A stretch of DNA of 63,477 bases, taken from Anaerolineae bacterium. Its GTDB lineage: Bacteria > Chloroflexota > Anaerolineae > Aggregatilineales > Aggregatilineaceae. Shown piece after piece: positions 25,209 to 34,156 of this stretch; position 1 is the first letter of the stretch; each line of letters begins with the position of its first letter. The stretch covers positions 1-63,477 of the forward strand of contig JAHDLB010000044.1 in the NCBI GenBank assembly GCA_018432315.1. The letters run 5' to 3'. The notes below the pieces were generated by a model, which made no database searches, was not told the DNA's origin, and worked only from the letters and a program-made list of their open reading frames with translations. The position numbers and the translations under genes are program-made.

Positions 25209-26228
25209 TCAATGTTTGGCTAGAAAGACGTCGAACAAACCAGCAGCTAGATCTGAAGCGTAGGCTTCAATATAATGTACGTTCGTTGTATCCCAAGAAC
25301 CCACACTGGGATTTACAATCCACGCATTTGTGTTCTTTTCGATGACTTGGCGAATATAGATGTCGCTCCCGCTTCCACTGAAACCACTGGCTATTATCAT
25401 ATCGCATCGTTGCAGCCGGTCCGTGACAGTTCTCCAGACTTGGGGGTACGCGACATCGATACTTTGTCCCCAGAAAGTCAGTTCGGGGGCCAAGTGCGTA
25501 TCAGGATGGATAGGGCAGGGATCATTTACCTCGAAGGGCTCCAGTATCTTCCAACGAGTCCGCCCGCCGCATTTGGGACAAGCCAGGAAAAATGGGCTGC
25601 CGTGAATCTTCCATAGAGGGCGACTCCATCGCCGGAGGTCCTGTAAATCCTTAGGGTGTGAAATGATGTCCCATCGGGGATGCCAAAACACATCATCATC
25701 TGTCAATGGCTGCAAAAAGAACAGCCGATCCGCACTGACTTTGCATGTAGCTCCGTTGCTCAATGTAAAATCGATCGGAGCGAATGGGTCGCCTGAATAG
25801 GCCTGATCATAGAGGTCGTCGATCTGCCATTCCAACAGGAAATCCCAGTTGGTTGTGATCAGGTGGCGAAAAACGCGGCGAAACCAGGCCAAAACAAAAA
25901 TGGCATGATCGTCCGAAGGTTCACCTATCATCGCAGAATGGGTCATCATCCACGAAAGCAATGTTGCCTGAAAACTGGCATTTGCCTCAAATCCTCTGAC
26001 AAGTCCTTCGACAAACGCTGCCTGCAGGTTTATGTCTTTTGCACGATGAGCTTTTTCCCATGTTTCGAATAGTCCCATGTCCTTTATGAGTTGGTGATGC
26101 TGTTCACCGAACTCCATAGGGAGCCTGTATCCCAAGGGAATCCCATTCTTTGCTGAAATGCCAGCCCCTACAATCAGAGCAGCATTTCGTGCGGTTCGTA
26201 GCGTATCCAAGAGCTTTTGTAGAGTCAT
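25209..26228 (-). CDS. SIR2 family protein (stand-alone)
   Basis: 339 residues from ATG 26228 (MTLQKLLDTLRTARNAALIV). The upstream 75-codon extension of the frame is hydrophobic shadow without a ribosome site. SIR2 motifs: LIVGAGISAKNGIP, HLITTNWDFLL, PLWKIHGSPFF. CPKCGG and a later PCPIHPD resemble the sirtuin zinc site, and IASGFSGSGSDIYI closes the Rossmann fold. It lies beside a DnaJ-type zinc protein, lipoproteins and a TIR-FGE gene, in a defence-like setting where SIR2 proteins often act as NAD hydrolases. A deacylase role is the alternative. Confidence 0.8.
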   Translation of the reverse strand: MTLQKLLDTLRTARNAALIVGAGISAKNGIPLGYRLPMEFGEQHHQLIKDMGLFETWEKAHRAKDINLQAAFVEGLVRGFEANASFQATLLSWMMTHSAMIGEPSDDHAIFVLAWFRRVFRHLITTNWDFLLEWQIDDLYDQAYSGDPFAPIDFTLSNGATCKVSADRLFFLQPLTDDDVFWHPRWDIISHPKDLQDLRRWSRPLWKIHGSPFFLACPKCGGRTRWKILEPFEVNDPCPIHPDTHLAPELTFWGQSIDVAYPQVWRTVTDRLQRCDMIIASGFSGSGSDIYIRQVIEKNTNAWIVNPSVGSWDTTNVHYIEAYASDLAAGLFDVFLAKH

Positions 26229-26315
26229 TTTTCGCAACTTGTCACTATAAAGAATCCATGAGCATAGTATATAATCGGAAAGTAATCTTAACAATAGAAA
26301 GTAAGGAGTTTCCAC

Positions 26316-26507
26316 ATGTCGTCGAAAGAAAAGAAATCTTGCCGAAACTGTGACGGGCTGGGACATTATGCGTGTAAAAATTGTAAAGGAACTGGTCGTC
26401 TGAACGAGGGAGTTTATGGGGATGATCACAAGTATGACTGTCCGTATTGTCAAGGATCAGGTCGTCAAGAATGCATATACTGCAAAGGAACGGGTGTTCA
26501 GCAGTGA
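26316..26507 (+). CDS. Small DnaJ-type zinc-finger protein
   Basis: 63 residues with four CxxCxGxG motifs (CRNCDGLG, CKNCKGTG, CPYCQGSG, CIYCKGTG), the complete zinc-binding set of the DnaJ central domain, without J-domain or C-terminal parts. It could bind two zinc ions and act in protein folding or redox assistance. ATG 26316 follows AAGGAG at a good distance, and TATAAT at 26270-26275 lies upstream. It is divergent from the SIR2 gene and precedes the lipoprotein trio. Confidence 0.8.
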   Translation: MSSKEKKSCRNCDGLGHYACKNCKGTGRLNEGVYGDDHKYDCPYCQGSGRQECIYCKGTGVQQ

Positions 26508-26597
26508 TATGGGACCTGGGTATTTTCTGGATTCATCGCATTGCGGCAGAGGTGAGCGACCTGCCAGATCGATATTTCATTCAAACTGGAGCAGGGT

Positions 26598-27026
26598 TTG
26601 AGCGAACAACGTAAATCGTTTACAAGCCATGTGATATTGAGCATTGGGGCTGTGGTATTTTTACTTGTTGCTGCTGGCTGTCAAAATGCTGGCAACGAGA
26701 AGCTACCGGATGGTGCCAAAAGACACTTAGATGAGCTTATTGGCACAGGTCGCTATCGAATAGTCAGTGAAGAAAAGGGCAGCAATCCAAAAGGGTTAAA
26801 CAGTCGTAGTGGTATTGACGAAGCGTGGTGCATTGTACTCAACGGACCACATGAGCTTCGTGACTTTGGCCATCCAACGCTTGAATTCGGCGACACAGTT
26901 GATGGGGATTACTCAATTATCGTGTATCGCATAGGAAACCTCTGGAAAGACACGGATCTTTATGCTTATAGAAATCATTGGCTGATAGCTGGTTGTGGCG
27001 AGAATACCTATACAGATCCGTACTGA
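26598..27026 (+). CDS. Small lipoprotein, paralogue 1 of 3
   Basis: 142 residues from a TTG start preceded by GGAGCAGGG. Signal peptide with hydrophobic core VILSIGAVVFLLVA and lipobox VAAGC (Cys about residue 28), so a lipid-anchored exported protein. The mature part (KLPDGAKRHLDELIGTGRYR, DEAWCIVLNGPHELRDFGHP, YSIIVYRIGNLW, NHWLIAGCGENTY) is shared with the two genes that follow. I do not recognise the family. Each copy keeps a conserved mature Cys pair. The copies are clearly tandem duplicates with conserved upstream sequence. Confidence 0.75.
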   Translation: MSEQRKSFTSHVILSIGAVVFLLVAAGCQNAGNEKLPDGAKRHLDELIGTGRYRIVSEEKGSNPKGLNSRSGIDEAWCIVLNGPHELRDFGHPTLEFGDTVDGDYSIIVYRIGNLWKDTDLYAYRNHWLIAGCGENTYTDPY

Positions 27027-27126
27027 ACTTTGCATGTTTAGGGATCGAGGAAGAGAAGAATTTTGGTATGTCTTCAATATTGTCGCAGGTAGGCGCGAGC
27101 TACTCTCATTCAAACTGGAGCAGGAG

Positions 27127-27576
27127 TTGAGCGAACAACGTAAATCGTTTACAAGCTATGTGATATTGAGCATTGGAGCAGTGGTATTTTTGCTTGTTGC
27201 TGCTGGCTGTCAAAACGCTGGTAACGAGAAACTGCCGGATGGCGCCAAGAGATACTTGGATGGGGAAATTGGCACAGGCCAATATCGAATAGTTCGAGCA
27301 GAAAGGGCCAGTAACCCAACAGTATACCGTGATAATGTTCAGGAAGCATGGTGCGTCGTACTCTCTGGGCCGCACCGCTTTAACGGGTTTGGGCATCCTT
27401 CACTGGACTATGGTGACATTATTGAGGGAAACTATTCAGAAGTCCTGTATCGCCGTGGCAATCTCTGGTCGAGTAGTGGGCTTGCCGGTCTTGGCGTTGC
27501 TGGAGGGGATTACGCTACTAAGGATTTCTGGCTTGCAATCGGGTGCAGTGAGAACACTTTTTCGAATCCATACTGA
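27127..27576 (+). CDS. Small lipoprotein, paralogue 2 of 3
   Basis: 149 residues from TTG 27127 behind GGAGCAGGAG; the longer frame back to 26995 overlaps the previous gene and is ignored. Nearly the same signal peptide and lipobox (LVAAGC) as copy 1; the mature part has YLDGEIGTGQYRIVRAE, EAWCVVLSGPHRFNGFGHP, RRGNLWSSSG, AIGCSENTFSNPY. A Gly-rich insertion (LAGLGVAGGDY) distinguishes it. Sequence identity is highest in the leader and signal peptide, and lower in the mature domain, suggesting diversification after duplication. Confidence 0.75.
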   Translation: MSEQRKSFTSYVILSIGAVVFLLVAAGCQNAGNEKLPDGAKRYLDGEIGTGQYRIVRAERASNPTVYRDNVQEAWCVVLSGPHRFNGFGHPSLDYGDIIEGNYSEVLYRRGNLWSSSGLAGLGVAGGDYATKDFWLAIGCSENTFSNPY

Positions 27577-27703
27577 ACATTTTGTATTGGGTGGATAGAG
27601 AAGGGAAGAAAAAGGATTTGGTAGTCCCGTCATTTCTGGATTCAGCGGTCTCACTATCGTCGCAGTCAGGCACGATCAACTCTTATTCGAACCGGAGCAA
27701 AAA

Positions 27704-28099
27704 ATGAGCGAATACCGTAAATCGTTTACAGGCTATGTGATATTGAGCATTGGGGCTGTGGTATTTTTGCTTGTTGCTGCTGCCTGTCAAATCACTGGTA
27801 ACGAGAAGCTGCCGGATGGTGCCAGAAGGTTACTTGACGAGGAATATGGGCGGGGTCAATATCAATTGGTTCGAGCGGAAAAAGGCAGCAATCCTGAAGC
27901 GTACCAGGATGAAGTCTGGTGCATTGAGATTGTTGCGGAGCATCATGACCCCACCACTTATGACCTTGTTGTTGGCAATTTTGGCGTGGTTTTGGACCGT
28001 GTAGGAAATCTTTGGGACATTAACTCATTACGATCGCAAAGTAAAAGGGGCTGGTTGTATGTTGGCTGTAGCGACAATACTTATCCTAATCCCGACTGA
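27704..28099 (+). CDS. Small lipoprotein, paralogue 3 of 3
   Basis: 131 residues from ATG 27704, preceded by GGAGCAAAAA in the same upstream context (ATTCGAACCGGAG) as the other two copies. The lipobox is LVAAAC. The mature domain is the most divergent: LLDEEYGRGQYQLVRAE, EVWCIEIVAEHHD, LDRVGNLWDINS, YVGCSDNTYPNPD. It is followed after 95 bases by the TIR-FGE gene, possibly in one transcript. Confidence 0.75.
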   Translation: MSEYRKSFTGYVILSIGAVVFLLVAAACQITGNEKLPDGARRLLDEEYGRGQYQLVRAEKGSNPEAYQDEVWCIEIVAEHHDPTTYDLVVGNFGVVLDRVGNLWDINSLRSQSKRGWLYVGCSDNTYPNPD

Positions 28100-28194
28100 G
28101 CGTTCCCTATCTAAAGATATTTTTCTGATCATTGACAGCGCGTAGCCATGGAATTCGAATAGCGCGCCACTTTAAGACAATTGTAGAGGAACTC

Positions 28195-29787
28195 ATGAGT
28201 GATGTCTTCATTTCCTATTCACGCCACAATCTTGATTTTGTCCACAAGCTTGATGCTGCACTGACTGCACAGGGTAAGGTTTCCTGGTTCGACCAGAAAA
28301 AAGAGCCGTTAGCAGGCCTTCCGCCAGGGTCTAAGTGGTGGGAAGAAATCAAGTACGGGATTGAGACAGCAGACAACTTTCTGTTCATTATCAGCCCGGC
28401 ATCCATTTCTTCCCCTTACTGCAATGCTGAAATTGCCTATGCGTGCCAACACGAGAAACGCCTTGTCACAGTGTTATATTGTGGGGTAGAGGGAGAGGCC
28501 GATACGCTGCGATCTATTGACCAAGTCATAGATACTATTCCCGATAACAGCGAATTGCCGCCGAGCGTGTCTGCGACCATAACTAACTTGCGTTCGTTGA
28601 CGCGTAGGAATTGGCTGGAAATTGGTGAGGTGCAGTATGTAGCTTTTTTTGATGGTCACCAGTTTGAGCGCGCGCTTGCGCAGCTCATCCAAGGGCTTGA
28701 TATGGATTTGGCGTGGATTAGGTTATGGAGCCAAGTTCGGCAGACAGCGCGCATCTGGGCAGAGACAGGTGATAGTTCGTATCTGTGGTCCGAAATGCGC
28801 TTAAAGCCGGTGCGGGAAGTAATCGCGAAACGTACCCAACCATTGACTGAGATCGAGCGCGACTTTATTCGCCCTGAATCCGAACGTCTGCTGCGTGAAC
28901 TCGATGACATTGGCACACCGCACGCGCGACGCAGCTTCATCGGTGAACATCTCTGTAAAATTGGCGATCCGCGCGCTGGTGTGGGATTACGACCCGACGG
29001 ACTGCCGGATATCGCGTGGTGCGAAGTTCCCGGCGGGAAGATTGAGATCAAAGAGCAAATCTTCACCGTTCAGCCGTTTTATATTGCGAAATACCCGATC
29101 ACGTATATGCAGTTTCAGGTGTTTCTGGATGATCCAGATGGATTTGCGTGCAATGAGTGGTGGGAAAGCTTGACCGAGGAGTACCGTAGGCAGTCCATGA
29201 AAGAGCAACACTTTAAGTTCGTTAATCACCCACGTGAAAATGTGAGTTGGTACCAGTCAATTGCGTTCTGTCGGTGGCTCAATGCTAAATTGCCCTTAGA
29301 AGCATGGCCGGACACCGCTGCAAGTGACATGTCCGCTGCGACGTGCGGGGAGCCTGGGCGTTTACGGGACAGTAAACAAGACACGGTGAAGTGGGAAATC
29401 CGCCTGCCTGCCGAATGGGAATGGCAGCAAGCTGCAACAGGTGGAGATCAGGCAAATGAATATGCCTGGAGGACAGAGTGGGATGGCAGGCGCTGCAATA
29501 CCAAGGAGTGCGGCCTTAGTCGGACAACGGCTGTAGGCATGTACCCCGATGGGGCTTCTCCAATAGGGGCGCTGGATATGTTGGGCAATGTGTGGGAATG
29601 GTGTGTGAACGAACATAAAGAAACGGCTAATACAGGAACCACGGGTGATGCTGAACGTATATTGCGGGGCGGAGCATGGAACTTTGAGCATATCTTCGCG
29701 CATTGCTCGGCTAAAAACCTCTATTGGGCTCCGAGGTACGGTCTTGAGCATTTTGGATTTCGGGTGGTGTGCGCGCGCTTATCCTGA
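28195..29787 (+). CDS. TIR domain-FGE/C-type-lectin-fold fusion protein (second copy)
   Basis: 530 residues from ATG 28195 behind AGAGGA. TIR domain first (MSDVFISYSRHNLDF, WFDQKK, ADNFLFIISPASISSPYC, Glu in CNAEIAYA); then a helical region (about 150-260) ending in a segment shared with the first copy (GVGLRPDGLPDI); then FGE (FYIAKYPITYMQF, NHPRENVSWYQSIAFC, RLPAEWEWQQAATGG, GNVWEWCVN). The tail between RGGAWN and GFRVVC is unrelated to that of the copy at 6499, although flanks are alike. Longer than the first copy because of the middle helical part and an insertion in FGE. Confidence 0.85.
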   Translation: MSDVFISYSRHNLDFVHKLDAALTAQGKVSWFDQKKEPLAGLPPGSKWWEEIKYGIETADNFLFIISPASISSPYCNAEIAYACQHEKRLVTVLYCGVEGEADTLRSIDQVIDTIPDNSELPPSVSATITNLRSLTRRNWLEIGEVQYVAFFDGHQFERALAQLIQGLDMDLAWIRLWSQVRQTARIWAETGDSSYLWSEMRLKPVREVIAKRTQPLTEIERDFIRPESERLLRELDDIGTPHARRSFIGEHLCKIGDPRAGVGLRPDGLPDIAWCEVPGGKIEIKEQIFTVQPFYIAKYPITYMQFQVFLDDPDGFACNEWWESLTEEYRRQSMKEQHFKFVNHPRENVSWYQSIAFCRWLNAKLPLEAWPDTAASDMSAATCGEPGRLRDSKQDTVKWEIRLPAEWEWQQAATGGDQANEYAWRTEWDGRRCNTKECGLSRTTAVGMYPDGASPIGALDMLGNVWEWCVNEHKETANTGTTGDAERILRGGAWNFEHIFAHCSAKNLYWAPRYGLEHFGFRVVCARLS

Positions 29788-29986
29788 AAGGTTATTCTGA
29801 TCGTTGATCAGCACGTAACGCCAACTTCTTTTTGTTCTTTGTGCCGCATGCGAATCGCGAAATTTTTTCCTGGGGGCAGCTCACAATCCCCGGCTAAACA
29901 CGCTCTTGTCATTACTCTACATCCCCTCCCACGTCTAGCCACATCAAGGCATTGAACAGCGTATTTCCGTGCGCACTGCATGGCTA
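29788..29986. other. Gene-free spacer before the IS
   Basis: 199 bases between the TIR-FGE stop and the left inverted repeat of the IS5-family element. No supported feature. Confidence 0.4.
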
Positions 29987-30837
29987 GAACTCATTTCAAA
30001 AATGGCTGTTCACGCTAAAATGAGGGCATGAGCAGACACGACTTAACTGACGAACAATGGGCGGTGATTGAACCGCACCTGCCGAAACGCATACGGAAAC
30101 GCGGTCGACCGCGGAATGATGACCGGCAAACCCTCAATGGCATTCTGTATGTGCTCAAGACCGGCTGTGCCTGGGAGGATTTGCCACCCGCGTATGGGTC
30201 AGACACGACGTGCTGGCGACGGTTGAACGAATGGTCCCAGGACGGGACGTGGGAGCGCATCTGGCGCGCCTTTCTCAGCGAACTGGATGCGCAAACGAAA
30301 CTGGAATGGGCGCAAGCCTTTCTGGATGGCAGCTTCGTTCCTGCCAAAAAGGGGGCGATGGAGTAGGCAAGACCAAGGTCGGCAAGGGCAGTAAGGTCAT
30401 GGTCGTGACCGATGGTCACGGCTTGCCCATCGGCTTGCATGTCGATAGTGCGCAACCGCATGAGAGTACGTTGGCCGAAGTGACCTTGCAGACGATCCGC
30501 GTACCGCAGAAACGCGGTCGCCCGAAAACTCGCCCCAACGAACTGGTCGCCGACAAAGCCTATGATAGCGCTGATTTTCGTCGCAACCTGCGCCGGCGGG
30601 GCATCAAACCGACCATTCCCACTTTCGAACGGCGTCCGCGTAAGCACCCGAAGCGCGGTCGCCCCATCCGAACCGGCCCTGCGTATCGCCAGCGCTGGAA
30701 AGTCGAGCGCTGCTTCGGCTGGATGGACAACTGTCGTCGCCTGGTGGTTCGTTACGAGCGTCATGTGCATCTCTACAAGGCGTTTTGCCTGGTCGCCATT
30801 ATCCTGTGGTGCATCGACCGAATTTTGAAATGAGTTC
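29987..30837 (+). mobile_element. Complete IS5-family (IS427-like) insertion sequence
   Basis: Perfect 15-bp terminal inverted repeats, GAACTCATTTCAAAA at 29987-30001 and its complement at 30823-30837, flanked by TA on both sides (29985-29986 and 30838-30839). Length 851 bp, with one transposase made by frameshifting. All parts are intact, so it may be active. Confidence 0.9.
30028..30833 (+). CDS. IS5-family transposase (two ORFs, -1 frameshift)
   Basis: OrfA (30028-30366) holds the N-terminal DUF4096-type domain (MSRHDLTDEQWAVIEPHLP, GCAWEDLPPAYG) and the first catalytic Asp (FLDGSFV). At AAAAAGGGGG (about 30345-30354) a -1 slip joins it to orfB, which runs to 30833 with the second Asp (LVADKAYDS) and the Glu in RWKVERCFGWMDNCRR. 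Programmed frameshifting is usual in the IS427 group. The orfB frame upstream of the slip is shadow. Confidence 0.9.
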
Positions 30838-30956
30838 TAATAACGCTGAACAGAGAAGGAGATTGTTGGCTGAACTTGTATTCCATCTGATGATAGGGCA
30901 TTTCAGTTTCAAAAAATCGGGGCGGACACACCAACCGCCCTCCACAGAAAAAGTTA

Positions 30957-33797
30957 TCACTTTTCTAGCCAATACCCATATTCATCACCCTCTGCAATCC
31001 AGCCCGTGATGCCTTGAACCCGTACCTGCCACCAACGGAAGCCATTAGCGCAGCTTGGACCACCCACAATATCAAACTGGTCACCTTCATTGAGATAGAT
31101 CAAATCGGGTTGTTGGGCAGGTTGTGTTTGAATGTGACTTCCAATGCCATCTCCTATTGCCACTTGGCCGCGATCTCCTATGGCAAAAAGCGGAGACATT
31201 GCCTTGTAGCATTGGCTTGGGCTGGAATCGCTGGGCGGTCCGGCGATCAATTCTTCGCTTGACTCTGAACCAGAGCGTCCAACTAGAGGCTCGATCCAAT
31301 AATTGTCACCCTCTTTACCTTCTGCAGCCCAACCCGTGAGGCCATCGTTGGTACGAAGCTGCCACCAGTTGAGACCGTTGTGGCATTCTGGCCCTCCAAC
31401 CACGTCGAATTCGTAACCTTCACGCATAGCGGTGAGGATTCGTGATGCGGCAGGTGCAGAGCGTAGATTGGTAGGGCTCCCATCTGTGAACGTAACCCGA
31501 CCTCGTTGGCCAACTTGCATCCTTGGTGTCAAAGCACCTGGGCAATTGTTACTGCTACTGGTGTTACCATCCCATCGATTGTTGTCTGCTCCTAAGGGAG
31601 ATCCATTGGGTAGAAGCAGATAAGTGTTGTATGGCTCGATGATCTCTACTACCCATCCATTGCCGCTTTGGGTGCTGATCTCCCACCAGCGAGCATTATC
31701 AGCACAAGCAGGGCCATTGATAATCGAGACAACAGATCCGGTTCCAAGGTCCTGCACTTGCGGATTTGCTGTACCTGGGCCACTGCGGACGCGGAGGTTG
31801 TCGTTGGCTACCGCTAGTTGTCCTACCGAAAGACGACTGGGGGCAGTTGGGCAACCATTGGATACAGATGCGTCACTTTGGAGGTTTTCATTACTCGATA
31901 GGGCATCTTCATTAGGGGAGTCGCTATCGTTGGATGAGGTTTCGGATGGCTGAACAATTATGTTGGGAACGACTGTCGGAATTTCACTCTCCGCGTAGGA
32001 TACTCCCGCAGGTAACCAGACTGGAGAACGTTCCTCTGCCGACGTCATTGTTATGCGACGAACATTTGCTCCATTGGCATCCATGACGTAGATATCAGGA
32101 TTGCCTTCTCGATTTGAGATAAACGCAATGAATCGGCCATCGGTGGACCAGGCAGGGGAGTAGTCATCACTTGGATTGTCGGTGATCTGTTGAAGATTTG
32201 ACCCATCTATGTTCATTACAAAGATTTCGGCGTTTCCCGTCCGTGTTGAAGCAAAAGCTATTTGTTGACTGTCAGGTGACCAGGCGATTCTGTTATCTGA
32301 TAGATAATCAAGTGCCAAATACGAATAGAGCTCACCATTGGCAGTTAGGAGTTCTGGGCCAGTGTATCTAAGAAAAGTAGCGATGAACTGCCCATCTGGA
32401 GATAAAGAGAGCAATGTTCCCCCGCCAATACGACGTGGTTCGTTATCGTCAATACTGGCCGCATATATAAAGCGGTCAAACCCTGTTGTGTTGAAGACCA
32501 CAGTACGGTTGTCTGGACTCCAGTAAGGATTATCTGTTCCATTGTCATCAATCTGTTCCGGCAAAAGGGGGCGCGGATTTCTCCCGTCGAAGTCGGCAAT
32601 ATAGACATTGTCTTCTCCCCAACTGTTGTTCCGGTTAGAGGAAAAAGCGAGGTGTCTGCCATCTGGAGAAAAAACGGGGGCCAGATCATCAGCATTGTTG
32701 AATGTCAAGTTGCGCCAATCAGTACCGTCAGCATTCATGACATACACTTCGAAATTGCCGCTCTCGTTCGAGCTGAAAGCTAGCATCCCATCCGATGCGG
32801 CTAAAGGCTTTGGCGTGGGGGTCAATGTAGGCGTTGGTGTAGTCATCAGTGTGATTTGTAGAGCTGTAACAGACCAACCTCCCACGATACCATCCGATAC
32901 TTCATTATCAAGTTCTTTTGGGTAACCTCCGTCCATTTCGATGACATGAAGCTTCGCAGAGCTATCAAAGCTGTCAATAGTGGTAAGTGCGACCCGACGA
33001 CCGTCTGGTGACCAGATTGCACTTTCGATCCAGTCTGGGAAATCTTCGTGAGCAATAGTCATGTGATCTGTCCCATTAGACCGCATCTTTGCCAGACTAT
33101 AATAAACAGTTGCTCGCTGCTGTTCGGCTAATATATACATGATCTCTTCGGTTGCCGGTGACCAAACAGGCCGGAGTTCATAGATGTCAGGGGTATTGGT
33201 TAGGTTAGTCTGGTTTTCACCATTGGCATCCATGACAAAGATGTCTGCGGGGTTAGTACGCTCTGAAGAAAAAATGATCTTTGCACCATCTGGAGACCAT
33301 GAAGGAAATCCATCCATCCCTGGGTTGAATGTTAAGCGGTGCAGATTTTCCCCATCAATTTCCATGACATAGATTTCGGCATTTCCATCCCGCTCACTTA
33401 CGAAGGCAATTTGGTCGTTTGTGGGTGACCAGGAAGGAAATGTATCACTCGATGGGGAATCTGTTAAACGATAGGTCATGAGAGTCTGCGAGTCTATTAC
33501 ATAGATCTCAGAGTTTCCGTCGCGGTCCGAAACAAAAGCCACACGCGATCCGTCGGATGACCAGGTAGGAGACGTATCGTTAAACGCATTGTTGGTGAGA
33601 CGATACGATTGGGATCCATCAGGACTCATAATGTAGAGTTGATAATTTCCTGTACGATTTGAAGATACGACTATTCGTCCAGAAGGATCGTTTGGCAATT
33701 GTCCTTGAGCGTAAGAAAGACTGCCCATGACAAAAATGATGACAGTGAGGGTTATACAGGCTAGTGTGGCTAAAATGAGTCGTATGGTACGAAACAT
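30957..33797 (-). CDS. Secreted PD40/TolB-like beta-propeller with three SH3b domains
   Basis: 946 residues from ATG 33797 behind GGAAGGA. A signal peptide (IRLILATLACITLTVIIFVM) is followed by about ten PD40 repeats of the form 'WSPDG..IAFxSxRdGNxEIYVM' in two blades sets (residues about 30-330 and 350-600), separated by a TPTPTLTPTPKP spacer. The C-terminal third has three bacterial SH3 repeats (VANDNLRVRSGPG; TNLRSAPAASRILT; and the last ending GWIAEGDEYGYWLEK). It is probably exported and binds cell wall or glycans. Such proteins are frequent in Chloroflexota. It follows the IS convergently; not obviously related to neighbours. Confidence 0.85.
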   Translation of the reverse strand: MFRTIRLILATLACITLTVIIFVMGSLSYAQGQLPNDPSGRIVVSSNRTGNYQLYIMSPDGSQSYRLTNNAFNDTSPTWSSDGSRVAFVSDRDGNSEIYVIDSQTLMTYRLTDSPSSDTFPSWSPTNDQIAFVSERDGNAEIYVMEIDGENLHRLTFNPGMDGFPSWSPDGAKIIFSSERTNPADIFVMDANGENQTNLTNTPDIYELRPVWSPATEEIMYILAEQQRATVYYSLAKMRSNGTDHMTIAHEDFPDWIESAIWSPDGRRVALTTIDSFDSSAKLHVIEMDGGYPKELDNEVSDGIVGGWSVTALQITLMTTPTPTLTPTPKPLAASDGMLAFSSNESGNFEVYVMNADGTDWRNLTFNNADDLAPVFSPDGRHLAFSSNRNNSWGEDNVYIADFDGRNPRPLLPEQIDDNGTDNPYWSPDNRTVVFNTTGFDRFIYAASIDDNEPRRIGGGTLLSLSPDGQFIATFLRYTGPELLTANGELYSYLALDYLSDNRIAWSPDSQQIAFASTRTGNAEIFVMNIDGSNLQQITDNPSDDYSPAWSTDGRFIAFISNREGNPDIYVMDANGANVRRITMTSAEERSPVWLPAGVSYAESEIPTVVPNIIVQPSETSSNDSDSPNEDALSSNENLQSDASVSNGCPTAPSRLSVGQLAVANDNLRVRSGPGTANPQVQDLGTGSVVSIINGPACADNARWWEISTQSGNGWVVEIIEPYNTYLLLPNGSPLGADNNRWDGNTSSSNNCPGALTPRMQVGQRGRVTFTDGSPTNLRSAPAASRILTAMREGYEFDVVGGPECHNGLNWWQLRTNDGLTGWAAEGKEGDNYWIEPLVGRSGSESSEELIAGPPSDSSPSQCYKAMSPLFAIGDRGQVAIGDGIGSHIQTQPAQQPDLIYLNEGDQFDIVGGPSCANGFRWWQVRVQGITGWIAEGDEYGYWLEK

Positions 33798-34156
33798 CAG
33801 TTGTCCTTCCAATTAGCAGAGTTATCCACCGGACTGCGAAATTCATAACTAGAATCATCAGAATTATTTACAGTATAAATTTCATATATATCTTTCTTAT
33901 TTATATCGAGTCGGATTATAATAAGAAAACAGTTTATATTATATGCCACTTGATAAACTTATAGACGATTCATAGAGTTAATTTCATAATTTTTTCACAT
34001 GCGTCTGTTTTGTCAAGATATAGTGCGGCATAAAAAGCAGAGCAAGCCCAAGCGGAATTTCTTCGTTTGCACGAATTACCCGAAATGTTAGGGGATCATA
34101 CCGGTGGAGTAGACACTGAGTTTCTCAGTTTCCACATTATCACAAACCAGTGGGGG
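33798..34156. other. AT-rich gene-free stretch
   Basis: 359 bases. 33840-34010 is strongly AT-rich, unlike its surroundings, with several TATAAT-like words; it probably holds the promoter of the minus-strand PD40 gene. I found no gene or terminator in it. Confidence 0.4.

Noticed and set aside
25209-26453. 75-residue hydrophobic N-terminus of the stand-alone SIR2 frame
   Set aside because: It overlaps the divergent zinc-protein gene and its promoter; the SIR2 domain starts naturally at ATG 26228.
6499-29787. A diversity-generating retroelement in the window
   Set aside because: I found no reverse transcriptase, Avd-like gene or template repeat; only the target-like variation pattern is seen.
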